64,000 nt of DNA from Apis mellifera (GCF_003254395.2 NC_037641.1:6067001-6131000), one strand, 5' to 3'. Positions 40,119-53,469 are shown, numbered from the stretch's first letter. The notes: generated by a model not told the origin, from the letters alone. A program made the numbers and translations.

Positions 40119-41204
40119 ACGCTGTTGCCTGGCGCCTGGAATTCCAAGGTTTGTTCCAAGTGTCAAATATCGAAGAGCGGCACGATATTCGCCAAACGTG
40201 GAAATCATCGCACGAACCAACGCCCTTCTTTCCTCTTCGAAAATTTCCCGCCAATAGAATTTCATTAACCGACGAGGGAACGTTGAATCGTTTCAGACGC
40301 TTATTAGTTCCTTTGTTAGAAGAATATATTGATTATTTTGAAACGCGGATTGAAAGAAGGGAAGATTTGAATACCTTTTCCAAATATTTTCGAAACGGAG
40401 CTAACATACGATCCAAGTTAATATTATTTCCAGTGTTATTATTTTCATCATTGGAAGGAATAAAATAAAAATAAAATTCACGCGAAATCCATTCCACTTT
40501 ATTCCCTACGCGATATAAAAATCATTCACGACTTTTCTTTCTTTCTTTCCGTCATTTTTCGAGAAAGGAAAAATACGTACACCCTGGTTGAAAAATAATC
40601 GAAATGTTAAACGAATACGAGGATATTGTTCGTTCATTTCGTTCAGTCGAGGGGAGGAAAAGTTGATTTGAACGGATGGGGACCGTTTAACGCCTGTGCA
40701 TTTTTCGATCGCGAAATTGACGAGCATCGGGCCAACGTTACTTTCCATCCCTCGTTGTCGTTGTAAACAACCAGAATAAAATTTCGTCTCCCCCTCCCCC
40801 CCCCCGGAAATTCGTTTGAAAAATAATACATTTCCCCGAGTGCACGAGTGTCCGTAACAGCGACAGGGCATTTTATATAGTATTCGAGGCTCGTTATAAC
40901 ATCGAAAAACAAAAGTATCGGCGACAACGTTCCAGTTTATGACGGGCAGAATATCGCAGGATCCCGATATATCGTTCGATTGATTGGAAGATTTAAATAA
41001 TTATTGAATCCGATTGTTCGAAAAAAAAAAAAGAATGTAGTCTGTTTGTCGAGTAAAATTGAAAATAAAATTACGCGGGAGCTATTTCGATAAGGGGGAT
41101 GAAAAATTACGTTTCACCGATGCGTGATCGATCACTTATGCGCGAATCTACGTAATTTTTAGATTCTCCTGTATTCAAATAAAAATTTCTTCTCACTTTC
41201 GTCT

Positions 41205-41342
41205 CGATTTATTTATTTATATTTAAATAAAAAAAAAAGAAAGAATCTCTAATTACAAGAGAAATAATAACGATTTATGTATTTATTTATATTTAAAAAA
41301 AAAAGAAAGAAAGAATCTCTAATTACAAGAGAAATAATAACG
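41205..41342. repeat. Two-copy tandem duplication, ~66-bp unit
   Basis: The order CGATTTAT, TATTTATATTTAAA, an A-rich run, GAAAGAATCTCTAATTACAA and GAGAAATAATAA is present at 41205-41270 and again at 41271-41340. The copies differ mainly in the A-rich run. Confidence 0.9.
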
Positions 41343-43446
41343 AGATATTGACACCGATATTTCAATTTAAAATACAAGCGCGAAAAATGAATAAAGCAAA
41401 GCTGATAAAAATCCCACGGGAGCGTAAATGTTATTATTACGTACTCGTGAATACGCTCCATTTTATTCTTTAATTTATCTCTAGTTGTCGCGTCGCATAA
41501 TTATTCTGAAATTCGAGACCGTCGTCGATCCGACCGCTTATTACCCATTGTTCTTTTTTTTTTCTTTCCCCTCCTTCGTCCGGTAATTCGATTACATATT
41601 AATTAGGAACGGCCTTGATTTTATTTACCACGGAAATAAAAAGCATCGAATCGATGATTGGGTAGGGAAAGGATAATCGGTGTGTGTGTCATTAAACACA
41701 CGACGGGGAACAACACGCGATACGACATTTATAGAAGCATAAAACGGCGGAAAACGCGGAGAGAACGCGGCCTCTGGCTGCGAACCGACGTCCCCACTTC
41801 CGGTTTCACGCGAGCAACAACGCGATAGGCATTCGCGTTTCACGGACGAGCGGCAATTGTCTTGTCACGCACACAAACGACGTCGGAAATACGGAATACG
41901 CGGAAACTTAGAGGCGGTGCAAATCGCTTTGCGATTGTTTCCACGATGTACGCGGCTCTCTTAATTGCGCAAGATTTTAATTCTCAAAACTTCTTCTTCG
42001 CAATCTCTTCCTTTTCTAATGAAAAAGAGATACGCACGGACCAGCCGTATTTCATTCTCGTAAACGATCGGAAATTAAATTGCTTCCAATGGGCGAAAAA
42101 ATTTCAAAACAATTTTCCTCCTTAAATCCTTCGAATTCGAACTCGTGAAATAATTTAATTCGAAAATGCATCGGGTAATAAAGATATCGATTATCCTCCG
42201 CTTCGTTTCATTCACAAACGAATCTCTCTTCCCGGATTGATTCATTACAAAAAAAAAAGAAATTGAACGACACGCGCAAAGCGTCTGTATAAACGAATTG
42301 TCGCTCGATTGATACGTTCGATTCTAAACTCGACGCGATTCGTAATACGGAAGAGAAACATTTGCACAGAACTCGTGTTAATCGGCGATAATGCGCGAGG
42401 TGTGATCAATTCGGGGGGCCCGAATAAAATCATTTTAATCGGCTGACAAGCTTATACCAATTCCATGAAACGCGGCAGCTACGTAAAATATCGGGACAAA
42501 AATTATCGAGCCACGGGGGGTTAAACGACGCTTTTCGCCGTATATTAAAATAAACTTTCACGCGCTCATCTATCGGCCATCAAATCATTTTGCCTCTGCA
42601 AACGATTTATATTAAAAAATAAATTCGCTTCGGTACTCCGTTTCAATTATCGAATTCGATCGATGAGAGATCGAACAATTTTTTTGGAATCATTTATTTT
42701 CAATGCACCGATAAATCTCTAACGTACCTATATATTTTACGTCTCCTCTCTTTCGACGCTTCGAATCAAACGACTGGCGTTTGAAGGAAAAAAAAAAAAA
42801 GAGAGGGAGATTCTATTCGGTTCATTAAAAGGTTGAAACGTCGAAGAAAAATGGAATGTTTGTGGGAGATAATCCGTGCAACCGGGTCAAGCGACCTCCA
42901 CTTATTATTGTGCAATGCGCTTACATACTCGTTCCTTCTTTGAATCTTCTAATTGGACGAGAATATATTTTTTTTACAATCGTGAAGCGGTTAGAGAATT
43001 TTTACCCATCTCGCGATAGATCGTCTTCTTACTACCCTATATCGATCAATATTAATCAATATATTCGAACCATACCACATAGAAAGTTTATAGAAAAATT
43101 AACGATGGAAATATTCCAAAGAAAAAGAGAAAAGAGACGCGACGATATCTCTTCGATTGCCGCAAAAGCGAAAGCTTCGCGATACGATTTATCACGTTGA
43201 ATTTCCACGAATCGTCGTCACACGTGGTTCGCCCGATAAGGGGAGCCGATAAACCGGCCCCTCCTCCCCCTTTCGGGTTCGGCTCGCGAAAGAACAGGAC
43301 CCCGAGATGCAGCACGCTTCTCGAGGGGAGGCGGCCCTAAAATAATTCAGGACTCCCGAGGCGAGGTCGGCTCCCTTGCGAGCATTCCTCGGGAATCTAC
43401 GAAAATACGATTCCCGGCAAATGTCTACTTTGTTACCGGCTCTCGC

Positions 43447-43455
43447 TATAAATAG
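43447..43455 (+). promoter_or_regulatory. TATA-box-like element
   Basis: TATAAATAG matches the animal TATA-box consensus TATAWAWR. It sits in a GC-richer block, with a TCA initiator-like core (A at 43474) 27 bp downstream of its first base, slightly closer than the usual 30-31. No recognisable coding sequence follows, so this is only a candidate. Confidence 0.2.
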
Positions 43456-43519
43456 ACCCAAACGGCCTTGGTCAACCTTCCTCCTCGAGTTCGTCGACAT
43501 CGATAACCGGTACTACCTA

Positions 43520-43564
43520 CTCCTCCTCCTCCTCCTCCTCGTCGTCGTCGTCGTCGTCGTCGTC
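43520..43564. repeat. Compound (CTC)n(GTC)n trinucleotide repeat
   Basis: Seven CTC-type triplets (43520-43540) run directly into eight GTC triplets (43541-43564). The abrupt switch of repeat unit is typical of a compound microsatellite. Confidence 0.92.
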
Positions 43565-46233
43565 GGCGGCCGACACTTCGAACGTGCTTCTGTGCCGGCC
43601 TGGGATTCCCAACTTTTGAGATCATACGCGGTGATCGGCGTATTTCTCCTATATTCTTTTTTATCTCCGCCCGAGGAGGGAGGAGAGAAATCGGAGGATC
43701 AAGAAGGTATATTTAATGGACGATGATGATGATAATTTTTTTTTTTTTCGTACGCGCGTGGGCTTTTTTCACAATGCGGGATAAAGTGAAGACGTTGCCA
43801 TCGCGTCTCCCCTTTGTGAAAAGGGAAAGAAACAGGGTATTTTTTTTCCTTTTTTTTTTCTTATGGAAGAGCGATGTAATTTGGAAGGAACGAGAGATTA
43901 TTTGTATCGTATTTTATTGCACAGTGAATGTACGTATGTTTTTTTCGAGATACGCGATTATTTATGGCTTATGACACGTATCGTGCGAAGATAAATGACA
44001 ATTGGATTGGATAGTTTTTTTTTGTATGCGATTTTTCTTGAAACGGAACGAGAGAGATTTTTTTTTTTAATAGGAGGGTACGTTTTATATTGAACGTAAG
44101 AGGAGTCCAAGACGCGACATTGGGAGTGGAATTTTTTGAAACGTTCTTATTGTGAGAGTTGAGGTTACATCATATTTAGACGGGTTTATTTGCGGTTTCG
44201 TTTGAATGGGAACTGGTATCCGATGTGATTCGATAAGATAGTGGTGTAGTGGTTCAACCTGTTTACAGGTTAAGCGAGATTGAATAACGATGCCAGTGTA
44301 AATAGTACTTTGCTCGAAACTACTATTCGAGCAAGAGTAATATTAAACATTGACCAAAAATCGAGCGATGATAACGAGATTATTTCTCGAATATAATCAT
44401 TTGAAAGGCTTGAAACTATTTTCAGAAGAGAAAAGAGAAAAAAAGAATCGCCGTTAACAATTTCAACCCGTACTTTCCTCTCATTTCCATCTTAAACTTA
44501 TTAAGCTCGTAATTACGAGCAACGTTTGAGAAATTCCCAGCCCGAAACGCGAGGAAAGAGGCGAAATTACTGTTAATTAACCCCGATGATCACGATCACC
44601 GATCTTACAACCACGATTCCCCGCGTCCGCGACATAAATCGGCCGATACGAAATCCAAGAGATAATAAATCGATTCGTGAATCGATTGAATAAATCGGCG
44701 AGATAACAGGCGTTCATTATACTCTTCCTTCGTTTCGTTGATCGATACGTCGATACGCGTCGGTGGATTCCGAGATCGGAAAGATATCGAAGGTATAGTA
44801 AGATATCGAGAGCTCGAGACGCTTCCAACGTTAAATACGAGTAAACTGGTCACGAAGAAGAAAAAGACTTCCTCTTTGGCGAAGAATTCCAACACGAGTT
44901 TCCTCCCTCGTCGAATGGGAAGAGTGTGGAAAACGGGCTGATCGCCCGTTCATCGTAACGAATAATACGATAAAAACACCGTTTTAATAAAATTTACCCT
45001 CTGCTCGTTCGCGATCGAACGCGTGGAAAAAATTATATAGCTATCTAAGACCGGTCTCGTCCCTACACACGTAATCGACTTCTCCCCGTGAATTACGCGA
45101 GGAAAGGTACGGTCGATCGATCCTTCCCCACGTTAAACGATTCCCTACGACGCATCGAGGGTAATTCGCCGCGAGTCGAACTCATTAACAACGAGGCATT
45201 GGAACAAAGGTGCGGGGGCGTCGAGTAAAAAGTAAGTAAGTGTAAATTATTCGTTGCTCCAATTATTATTACCTATCTCGTATCGACGTGGCAGCCCAGC
45301 CGTTCGTTTTCCGGTAAACTTGGCCGGGCAGGATTGTCACTCCTCTCCAATTTTCCTTTCCCGTCTTTCCTTATCCAAAACTTTCCTTCCACCCTGTTGT
45401 CGCAACCCTCCCTCACGACCAAGCAACGACGGGATAAAGCTTCGATTAACCGCACCAAATCGCGTACCGAGTCGGTCGGTCGTCTATCGCCAATTATCAT
45501 CCACGCGGCGTTTTCACTTGGCGGAACACGGGGCGGGTTATCGAACGACCTAACCGACACTCTGTATCACACATATACTCTGCACTTTTTCGAGCAAAGG
45601 CCACGACCATCCGATCCCTTCCCTCCTCCCGTCTTTATATTTCTTACGATTTTCCGCGTAAACGGTCGCTGAAAAACGTCTCCAAACACAACGACGAAAG
45701 TACACAGCTACGACACGTCCTTCGACGCGAGACTTTTTTTGCCGCGCGACGAGTAACCTGTTTACAGGATGCACAGCGATAATAACTCGAGTCGAAGAAG
45801 AAAAGGCGTCCTCCACAGCTGGTCCCAGAATCTCGTTCGAATGGCGGATGCCCGGCCTCGTTGGCAGTGATGCGTTTCCGTCGCGTGGAACACGTGCGTA
45901 TCCTTCTCTTCCTCTTTCGAATGCCGCGCTTCGATACGAAGGGATGCGAAGCCTGTTATTTTCGAGGATAGTAGAATTATATCGCTATTGAATAGTGGTG
46001 GTGGATTGAAATGGAGGCGAGATTAACGACTACCAACGTGGTCGTCGGATCGGTTGATTTCAAAGAACGTTTCGTGTATTTAGCGTCGACCATTCATCGA
46101 CGATACTCGTGTATGTATATATATATATCGAAAGAATATACACAATAGCAATGTATATTATAGGATCGACGACGAAGAACGTAGATCTCGTATCGGGATT
46201 CAGTTGCAAAAGCCGTCAGGGACGAAGTACGTT

Positions 46234-46249
46234 TGTGTGTGTGTGTGTG
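46234..46249. repeat. (TG)n microsatellite
   Basis: A perfect TG run of 16 nt located 30 bp downstream of an initiator-like ATTCAGTTG (46198-46206). Confidence 0.88.
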
Positions 46250-46588
46250 CGCCAGGTGCAAGGCTGTTAACTACTTTTTCCTTCGACCTTCGCCACGCTC
46301 TTCACCTCTGACAAAGAGGAAACGTCTTCCGAGTCTTCCAAGAAACTAGTCGATACCCGCACGCAAGCAACACAAGACTCGAGGAATGTCCGTCTCCCAG
46401 CACGATTTCCAACGTCCTTTTTGGAAGGATGGTCGAGAGAGATGGATTCTTGAACGCGTGGAATCGTTCTTCGTAGACCCCCCTTTCTTCCTTTCACTAC
46501 ACCGAAAGAAAACGCGCACCTTTACTCGCCTCTTTCTTCTATCCCTCGCCAACAACGTTATTATTCCTTTTCCACACCGTTTTCTCAC

Positions 46589-46870
46589 CGACAGCGAGGC
46601 GACCGATTCTCAACGAAACACTCGCGCGCGACCACGTCCGCCAGACCACTGACACGACTCAGGATTCCACGAGTGACTGCAGCCGCACACACGGCTCGAG
46701 TCGAACGACTTCGTTGCTCGGCGCCGCGACTCGTGGAGCCGAACCATCCCGAATACGTACGAACCGTTTCTTTGCGCTGATGCTGGCCACGAACAGCGCG
46801 CACTACGGCTCCGACTGCTCGCCGTGCTGCAACTCCGTCCCGTCTCCTCCCGCAGTCCTCCGCATGTTTC
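46589..46870 (-). promoter_or_regulatory. GC-rich block; candidate promoter and first (5' UTR) exon on the minus strand
   Basis: This is the most GC- and CpG-rich segment of about 300 bp in the window. On the minus strand it ends with CTGTCG|GTGAGAAAAC, a good match to the animal 5' splice donor (GTGAG), with the exon edge at 46589. Several initiator-like CAGT words lie upstream on the same strand, for example GTGTCAGTGG. Frames are open on both strands (122 codons minus at 46585-46953, 85 plus at 46714-46971), as expected of a GC-rich island, and neither shows a known domain. The simplest reading is a promoter or non-coding first exon whose coding exons lie outside the window or further left. 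Without transcript data this is inference. Confidence 0.3.
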
Positions 46871-49800
46871 GAAATCGAGGAAGGGCGAGATCGTTTGGAA
46901 GGAATTGTTATGATATACGATCGGTGAATCGGGGAATCGATTGGACTAGACATGGTGGCGAGGAATTGTGAAGAAATTGTGGTTCACTTTGGTGGTTGGA
47001 TACACGTTTTGAACGAAGTTGATCATCAAGTTTCATTTCTAGTAGAGTACATTTCTTCCGATTTTCCATCCACGAATAGAGATATGTCGTACTCGTAAGA
47101 GTGTTGATTAAGAATCGACGACGTGTGAACGTGGATCAATAGGTGAAGAATTTCGAATTTCTCGTCAAATTTCCAATTTGTCGCGGGGGCAAAAGTGAAT
47201 CGAGAATATTAATTGGTGAAAAATTAGAATTAACGAAAAGCAGAATAAAACGATAATTTATTTTTCTTTTCCCTGTTATACTTTCCACAATTTCGAACAT
47301 CGATTAAGGCAGAGCTGAAACGTAGTAGAATCCTTCCGAATTTCAATTTTAAAGGAAATCCTAGAACGAGAGGGATCGTTTCGTCGAGGCGATGGAAAAT
47401 GTTTTCAATGGTGTTGAGGTGTGCGAGAACCACGAAGATCGGTCATCGAACTTCGACACGGTTTAACAGGGTCTGGGTACAATTTACGTACGGTTGCGAA
47501 AGCGGTCGGAGAGCTCGAACTTCGAATTTACATTCGAAGTAAATTGGAATGCGGTATTCGACGTGGAATGTACAGGGCATGCTGATAGTAAAGACGACGT
47601 GTTTTCGTGGGGGAGAACGGTTGCTGGTTATCGAACACCTTGGCGACGTTATTGATATGCTAACTGGCTGGAAACTGTCACATAATTTGTCTCTGTTCGT
47701 TGGTGTTGCGGTCAACCTGGTTGCTCCGACCTTATATACCCGTATAAAGGATCAATGGTGGCGTTTCAAAGACCTCTATTTCCAAGATTGTGCATTAATT
47801 TCGAAGGATTTCTCGTCTTAAACTTTTATCTCGAAAGTAACCTCGTTTCGAATATTTCATGACCGAGAAAAAAAGAATTTTTTTTTTTTAATTTTTCAGA
47901 AATATTTCTTTTTTAAAACTTTCGGATTGATATATATTTTTTAATCGATAAATACGAATAAATTACACGATGACAAAGATTGTAAAAAGTTATTCAAAAA
48001 GATACGGGAATATTTTTCGTCTCTCGTATAATAATGTGAAAGTTAATAATGCGATACGACGATGAAGATGGTTTAATAAAGCAGAAACGTTTCACGAAAG
48101 TGGGTCAATTTTCCAAGTATAAATTACGAAGAAACGATCGATCATCGGATTCGATTATACAATTAGTTGGACAACTTGGCTCCGTTCGCCACTTCAAACT
48201 TGCACCAACTTCTTCGAGCGAATCAAACTGTACATTCCATTTTAAGTTACGAAACTCTCTTCAAATAAGGAATTCCCCCCCGTTGATTATTGATTTCCAC
48301 CGATGTCACGTATCGGGAATATTAAGAGAATGTTAAACAGTATATACAATCTCGTCCCAACGTGTTTGGAACTGAAAGGAAAGAAAAACATTTTACAAAT
48401 TTCACCCCTTCGATCTTTACTTTAATTTCATTTCGAAAACGATTGAAAGAAAACTCGAAATCCGATAGAATTTTTATTTCTCGCTCGTTGAATATTTTTG
48501 GAAACTTGATTTATTCTAATTCCTCATTCTCGACTGAGAATAACAAGACACCCTGTGACAAAAAGAAAATATAAAAGGACTTTACGTTACAGGAGTGTTG
48601 TCTGTTCAAATTAAAAAATTAAATTAAATTCACGAAGATATATATTAAAATTATTCGTCACTGAATCCATTGCGTTAGATTTCAATTACGAGGGAATCCA
48701 TTGTAACGAATCCTCCCCCTCGATAAAACCCCTCTCGCTCGGGTATACGATGGTAAACCGGTGCAAGAAAATTCGTGAATTATATCTGGCTCACAAAGGG
48801 CGTTGGAGGAGTTCTTGGAACGTTGAATAGGCGGCTGGTCTTCGAATCTTTCATTCATATCGAGAAGGAGAGGGGTGAGAGTTGCTTTTCACGCGTCCCA
48901 TCCTTTTTGTCGCCCAGGGGTTGATCTTGATTTTGCATTAACGCGAATTGAAGTGGCTCGATGCTCACCACGGCGAAACTTGCGATCCAAACCTATTGAA
49001 AATGTGCCCGTGCCACGTAGTAGATGCAATGAGATTTTCCCTGATAAATAAGCCGTCGCATCGACTTGTCGTTTCATGTAGCAAGCAACGATAGTAGACG
49101 AGACTTTTCAATAGGAATAAATGGATACACCGTTCGTTATTAGCGTGTATCTAAATACTTTCCTCTAAGATTCTTTTCTAAAGAATTCTAGGAGAATTGG
49201 AACGTATTTTTCAAACGCTTTAATAGTCCACTGGTTCAATCGCGACTTACGAATTTTATTTTGCAAATAAATTATATACCTTTCTTTGGTTTATTTTTGT
49301 ATAGATTCTTTTTTTCTTCAATCTACTTCAATTTTCTTTTCTCAAATCGAAGATCGCTCAAAGAAAAGTACGAGATGAGATGTCTAAGTAGTCGAAGGAG
49401 ACTCAAGTTCTGCGAAAATTTTCCATTCCAATTAAAACTCAACATTCATTTCCTCTTTTCTTCTTTTTCTACGCGCATAACACAAACTCGATACACGATC
49501 AAACACATCGCCACGCTGAAGAAATCACGTTGCACGAATTAAATCCGCAGTGGCGAAAGAGGGAAAGGTTAATTCCGGAATGAAAACGTCTCGTTTCGTG
49601 CACAAGGATCGTAAGTTATCACGGCGACTGGTTAGATCGGACCGGTGGAAATTACAGGCGCGCGTGATGGAAATCGGTGGCTCGTCCGCGGCGTGGAAAT
49701 CCAGGGAGGGCCGCCGGTTACAGGTTTATCGGAATCTACTTACAATTAGCCGGACACGGTTTGCCAAACTTCGATCTAATAACGAGGAACACGCGAGCCC

Positions 49801-52549
49801 TGGCCGCGTCTAAACGAAGATTATATCTTCGTGGAAAGCTGTCCGAATGTTGCGGAATATTCATGAACAGCGAGGAAAATTGAACGTGTGCGTTGCGGAA
49901 CGGATCGTTGGGAATTTTTCAACAAGATTTTCAACGGATTGGAGCATAGTCAGTTGCTATAATTATAGAAAAATCTTGATTAAACTCGAGTTTTAATCGA
50001 GTCGAGAAACGATGATACGATAAATCAAAATTTAGAATTTATAATTCTTTTTTTTTTTCATTGTGAAACGAATCGATGAAACGTAATTCAAGCTGCGTTC
50101 AACGAGTTTCAAACTCTAGAAATTATTGTATGCGAGACGAAATGGGTCGTTTCATAAAATCAATACGTGTATACGTATTTTTATCATCATTTACTAGAAT
50201 TCTTTCCTTCTTCACGTTCTCCTACATCGACGTAATTTTTCACTCGAAAAAAAGCTACGTGGAAGATGGAAGAATTCGGAATCGAGAAGAAAATCTTGCT
50301 TCTCTCGTTCGAAGTAATTTGTGTCGAGGAGGAACGAATAATGTTAACATACTTTTTTTATATTACTTCAAATATTTGAATCGGGATGCGTAATCACTTA
50401 AATTCAAAATTCTCTCGAGAGAATAAAATTCACCGATTGTAAAATTTTAATCCGATGTAATTTAATTTCAAAAAAAAAAAATCACGATCACGATTTTAAA
50501 TAAAAGGAAAAAATCGGAGGAAATCAGCAATTTTCCGTTTAACGTCGAAAGAAAGAACGAGAAGATGTATTTGCGCCAAGTTGAGGAGGAAACCTCGACG
50601 AATCATCGAGTATATTCTGTTGCGATACACGGAAACCTTGGCGAGGGAAACTCGACGGAGGGAATAGGTGGCTCCTGTGGGATCGAGATAAATTTCTCTC
50701 GTAGCGAGAGAAACATATAGAAAACTGCATCGAGTGATTTCTGCTCGGCGACAAGTTGCCGATATTGCGTCGGAAAAGTGAGAAAGCGTTTCAAACCGCG
50801 TTCGTCGGAAGGAAGGAAATTGAATATTAAGTTTTATCGACAGTCCTCGCGATCAGACTCAGTTCGCCAATCCTCTTCTTCGAGGAGAAAAAAAAAAGAA
50901 AAGAAAGAAATAAATTAAACACGATGCAGGAGAATAAATAAACATCGACGGAATAAAATACGGAATATTCGACCGTGGAGATGTCTCCGAAACGAACGAG
51001 TTAATTTACTTTGGCAATGATTGAATTTGATGACGCAATTTCCGCCTCCGATTTAAAACTTACCACTCTATTAAGACGAGCGATAAAATTTTAATCCGTG
51101 ATTCTTCTTGATCTTCCAGGAATTATTTAAACTCCGTTCATTTCCTCAACAAGCACTTCCTTCTTGAAGTTAAGGTCATCCCACAATGGCCTTAATCTAA
51201 GAACAATTTCTCTAGATCAAAAAAAAATTTCAATCCCCCGCTCATTCACGATTCGAATTGAATTATTACCCGCCTCGTTGATAAACTCCTCTTCCTTTTA
51301 TCTTGCACACGTCTTAAATACCGTTTCTTACATCTCTTCCTCTTATAAACTTTTATCCTCTATTTTGTACTTTAATTATCCATTATCTCCAAATAATAAT
51401 TCTCTAATTAAGTCTCCTTTCTAAGAATAACGATTTATCCACGCTTCAAATCGGATAACCGTCCTCCAAATCATCGCCAATTAACAATTATCCCCGCAAA
51501 TCTAATATCTCGATCTATTCTATACATCGGAATGGAAACAAACGAGGCACACGCTCGAATCAGATCGGAAATATCCTCCTCCCTCCCCTCCGCCATCGAT
51601 TAACCTGTAAGCTATTTCCTGTCCCCTTAACGGCGTGATTAATTCGGGCAACCGTGTCGGGAAGAAGCGGCAAAAGACTCGATCACAAAGAGGCGCGCGG
51701 AGTCAAAAGGGGTTAACTGGCGTCGTGGCGTCGCGTACCAACAGGGACTCGCGCGTGAAGAGTGACGATAAATGTGAGGAACGCATAAAGGGGGAGGGAG
51801 GATGCCTTTGCCCCCGAGAATGGTAATAGGCTGCACAAATTCACGATTGAAAAACTGTTGGGTCTCGGATATATCTCGTTCGCGGTTTCGTTTCGGTAGC
51901 GATGGGTACGAGACCGTTCGTTTTCGAACAAATGCATTCGAGTTTGTTAAGAAGGTGAATAGGAGTGAATAAGAGTTGGAGAAAATTTATAAATATCGTT
52001 TTGTTTAGTTTTAGAATTTGTGAATATTATAAATCTCACGTTTGGTTCGCTCACAGAGAAACGTAGATGGATAAAACGAAAATAGTAATGGAATTGCAAA
52101 TATATGTACATATATTTTAGATATACACTTGTGAATGAAACGATTTTTTCACGACATCACCATTCTTTTTCGTTAAAAGAATTGATTGTTTGAGAAGCAC
52201 CGCGGCCCATCGCTACCTTTTAACCCGCGTTTCATTTCGTTTTTCAGACTATCCGATGCCACTTATCGTAAAGATCCGTGGTTTTGCGATAATTCTCGTT
52301 AACAAAAGAAGAACACTGGAGAGATAGAAGTTGGCCCGAGGGGAGAATTAGCCGGTTTTCGGGGACAATTGAAAGTATTTTACGTTCCTTCTCTACTTCG
52401 GTTAAGAATGCTGACCCGGTCCAACGAGTTCGCTTTAAATTTCGCGCGTCAAGGTTGCCGGCATTTCAATGGGTAATTGTGAGTTGGTGAATGAGGCTTT
52501 CGGGACGGTTTGAATCGTCTCCATTTTTTGCGGTTTTTCGATATAGCGG

Positions 52550-52563
52550 GAGCTATATAGCTC
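52550..52563. other. Perfect 14-bp palindrome
   Basis: GAGCTATATAGCTC equals its own reverse complement. It could be a dimeric protein site or chance; nothing around it decides. Confidence 0.7.
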
Positions 52564-53049
52564 TCTAAGATACTCTTCTTGGCTCCAGTGCTTTTTTCCA
52601 TATTTTCGAAGGATAAATCGAATTTTTCATAATAAATAATCTCTTCTTAAAAAATGAACACTCTCCTATTTCAAACGTTTTTAAAGATACGTACAATTCG
52701 ATAGTCGACGGACTTGGATCGCGAGAGAAAGAGAAGTTCAAAAGAAAGAACAGAACAAGTGAAAAAACAAATCGAAGAAAAGAAAGGAGGAGAAAAGAAG
52801 GGTCCGCGACAGCGGTAAAAGTTTGTAATCCATATTAAAATCTCAAAGAGAGAAGCAATCAGGCGAGACTCGTGGTTTCCAGAGTTCCCATGTCGAATTA
52901 AACTTACAGATCCGGAGGAAAAGTGGGGGGGAAAAGAGAGAGAGAGAGAGACAAAGAAAGAGAGAGGTCGAATGAAAGAAAAATATTGTATTTTTTATGA
53001 GAACCCAGCGGCCGACGGCAGTTTAGCCGAGTATTCCACCGAGAAGGGT

Positions 53050-53100
53050 GAAAAAGGAAGAAAAAGAGGAAGGAAAAAAAAAGAAGGGAGAGGAAAAGGG
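53050..53100. repeat. 51-nt purine-only tract
   Basis: Every base from 53050 to 53100 is A or G on the plus strand. Such tracts can form triplex (H-DNA) structures. A pyrimidine-only tract on the same strand begins about 310 bp downstream. Confidence 0.9.
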
Positions 53101-53411
53101 TGTTGAAGCGGAGCGACGAGGAGGAGGAAAATATCGAGTCCCTGCTCGACCAGGATCAAAGTTAAACGAATGCGTCCCGAGGAACACAAAGGATTTCCAT
53201 GGCACTTTATTACACCCGAACCCACCGTGGCTTCGGTGGCGCGCGACCAACCTTCTTTCTCTCTCTCTTTCGAGTTTTGCCCTCTTCCGCCCGTCCCACG
53301 TTTCGCATGGCCGAGAGGGAATCTTAATGGAAATGTAAATTCGCGCGGTGAGCACGTGCGACGGGGACTTTGGTCGATTCGTTTCGTTCGCTTTCTCCTT
53401 TTTTCCTTTCA

Positions 53412-53469
53412 CCCTTTTCTCTCTCTTTCTCTCTCTTTCTTTTTATCCTTTCTCCCTTTCTCTCCCTTC
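53412..53469. repeat. Polypyrimidine tract, interrupted once
   Basis: The stretch is pyrimidine-only at 53412-53444 and 53446-53469, broken by a single A at 53445. The CTCTCTTT motif repeats through it. Confidence 0.9.

Larger units (their letters stand above)
34428..41204. other. Non-coding stretch
   Basis: I see no recognisable gene. The 138-codon plus frame at 37883-38299 has a fairly ordinary amino-acid mix but no domain I recognise, and no clear splice or start context. The 154-codon plus frame at 40004-40468 crosses a (CCG)n run and reads partly as poly-Arg. A purine and (GA)n tract lies at 37223-37258, and (TA)n at 37481-37499. A 17-bp word, TGAAAAATTATACGCGG, is present at 37343 and again at 37437. 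A GC-richer patch at 35.65-35.85 kb contains a TATCAGTTA initiator-like sequence near 35710 but no supporting core-promoter element. Confidence 0.5.
41343..46588. other. Non-coding stretch with a GC-richer block at 43.2-43.65 kb
   Basis: I see no recognisable gene. The block at 43.2-43.65 kb has a TATA-like element and a (CTC)n(GTC)n run. The plus frame across it (43376-43726) reads the run as Leu then Val repeats and is not credible as protein. T-rich runs dominate 43.73-44.07 kb. The word AACCTGTTTACAGG occurs at 44256 and 45755. Frames at 45.25-45.7 kb are open on both strands in a GC-richer patch, without recognisable motifs. A (TG)n run lies at 46234-46249. Confidence 0.5.

Noticed and set aside
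40004..40468. 154-codon plus-strand open frame
   Set aside because: Crosses a (CCG)n microsatellite and becomes poly-Arg there; alternative frames over the same block are equally open.
44241..44290. TGGTGTAGTGGTTCAACC resembling a tRNA A box
   Set aside because: The following CCTG/CAGG stem has a 4-nt loop, not 7, and there is no B box or closing acceptor stem.
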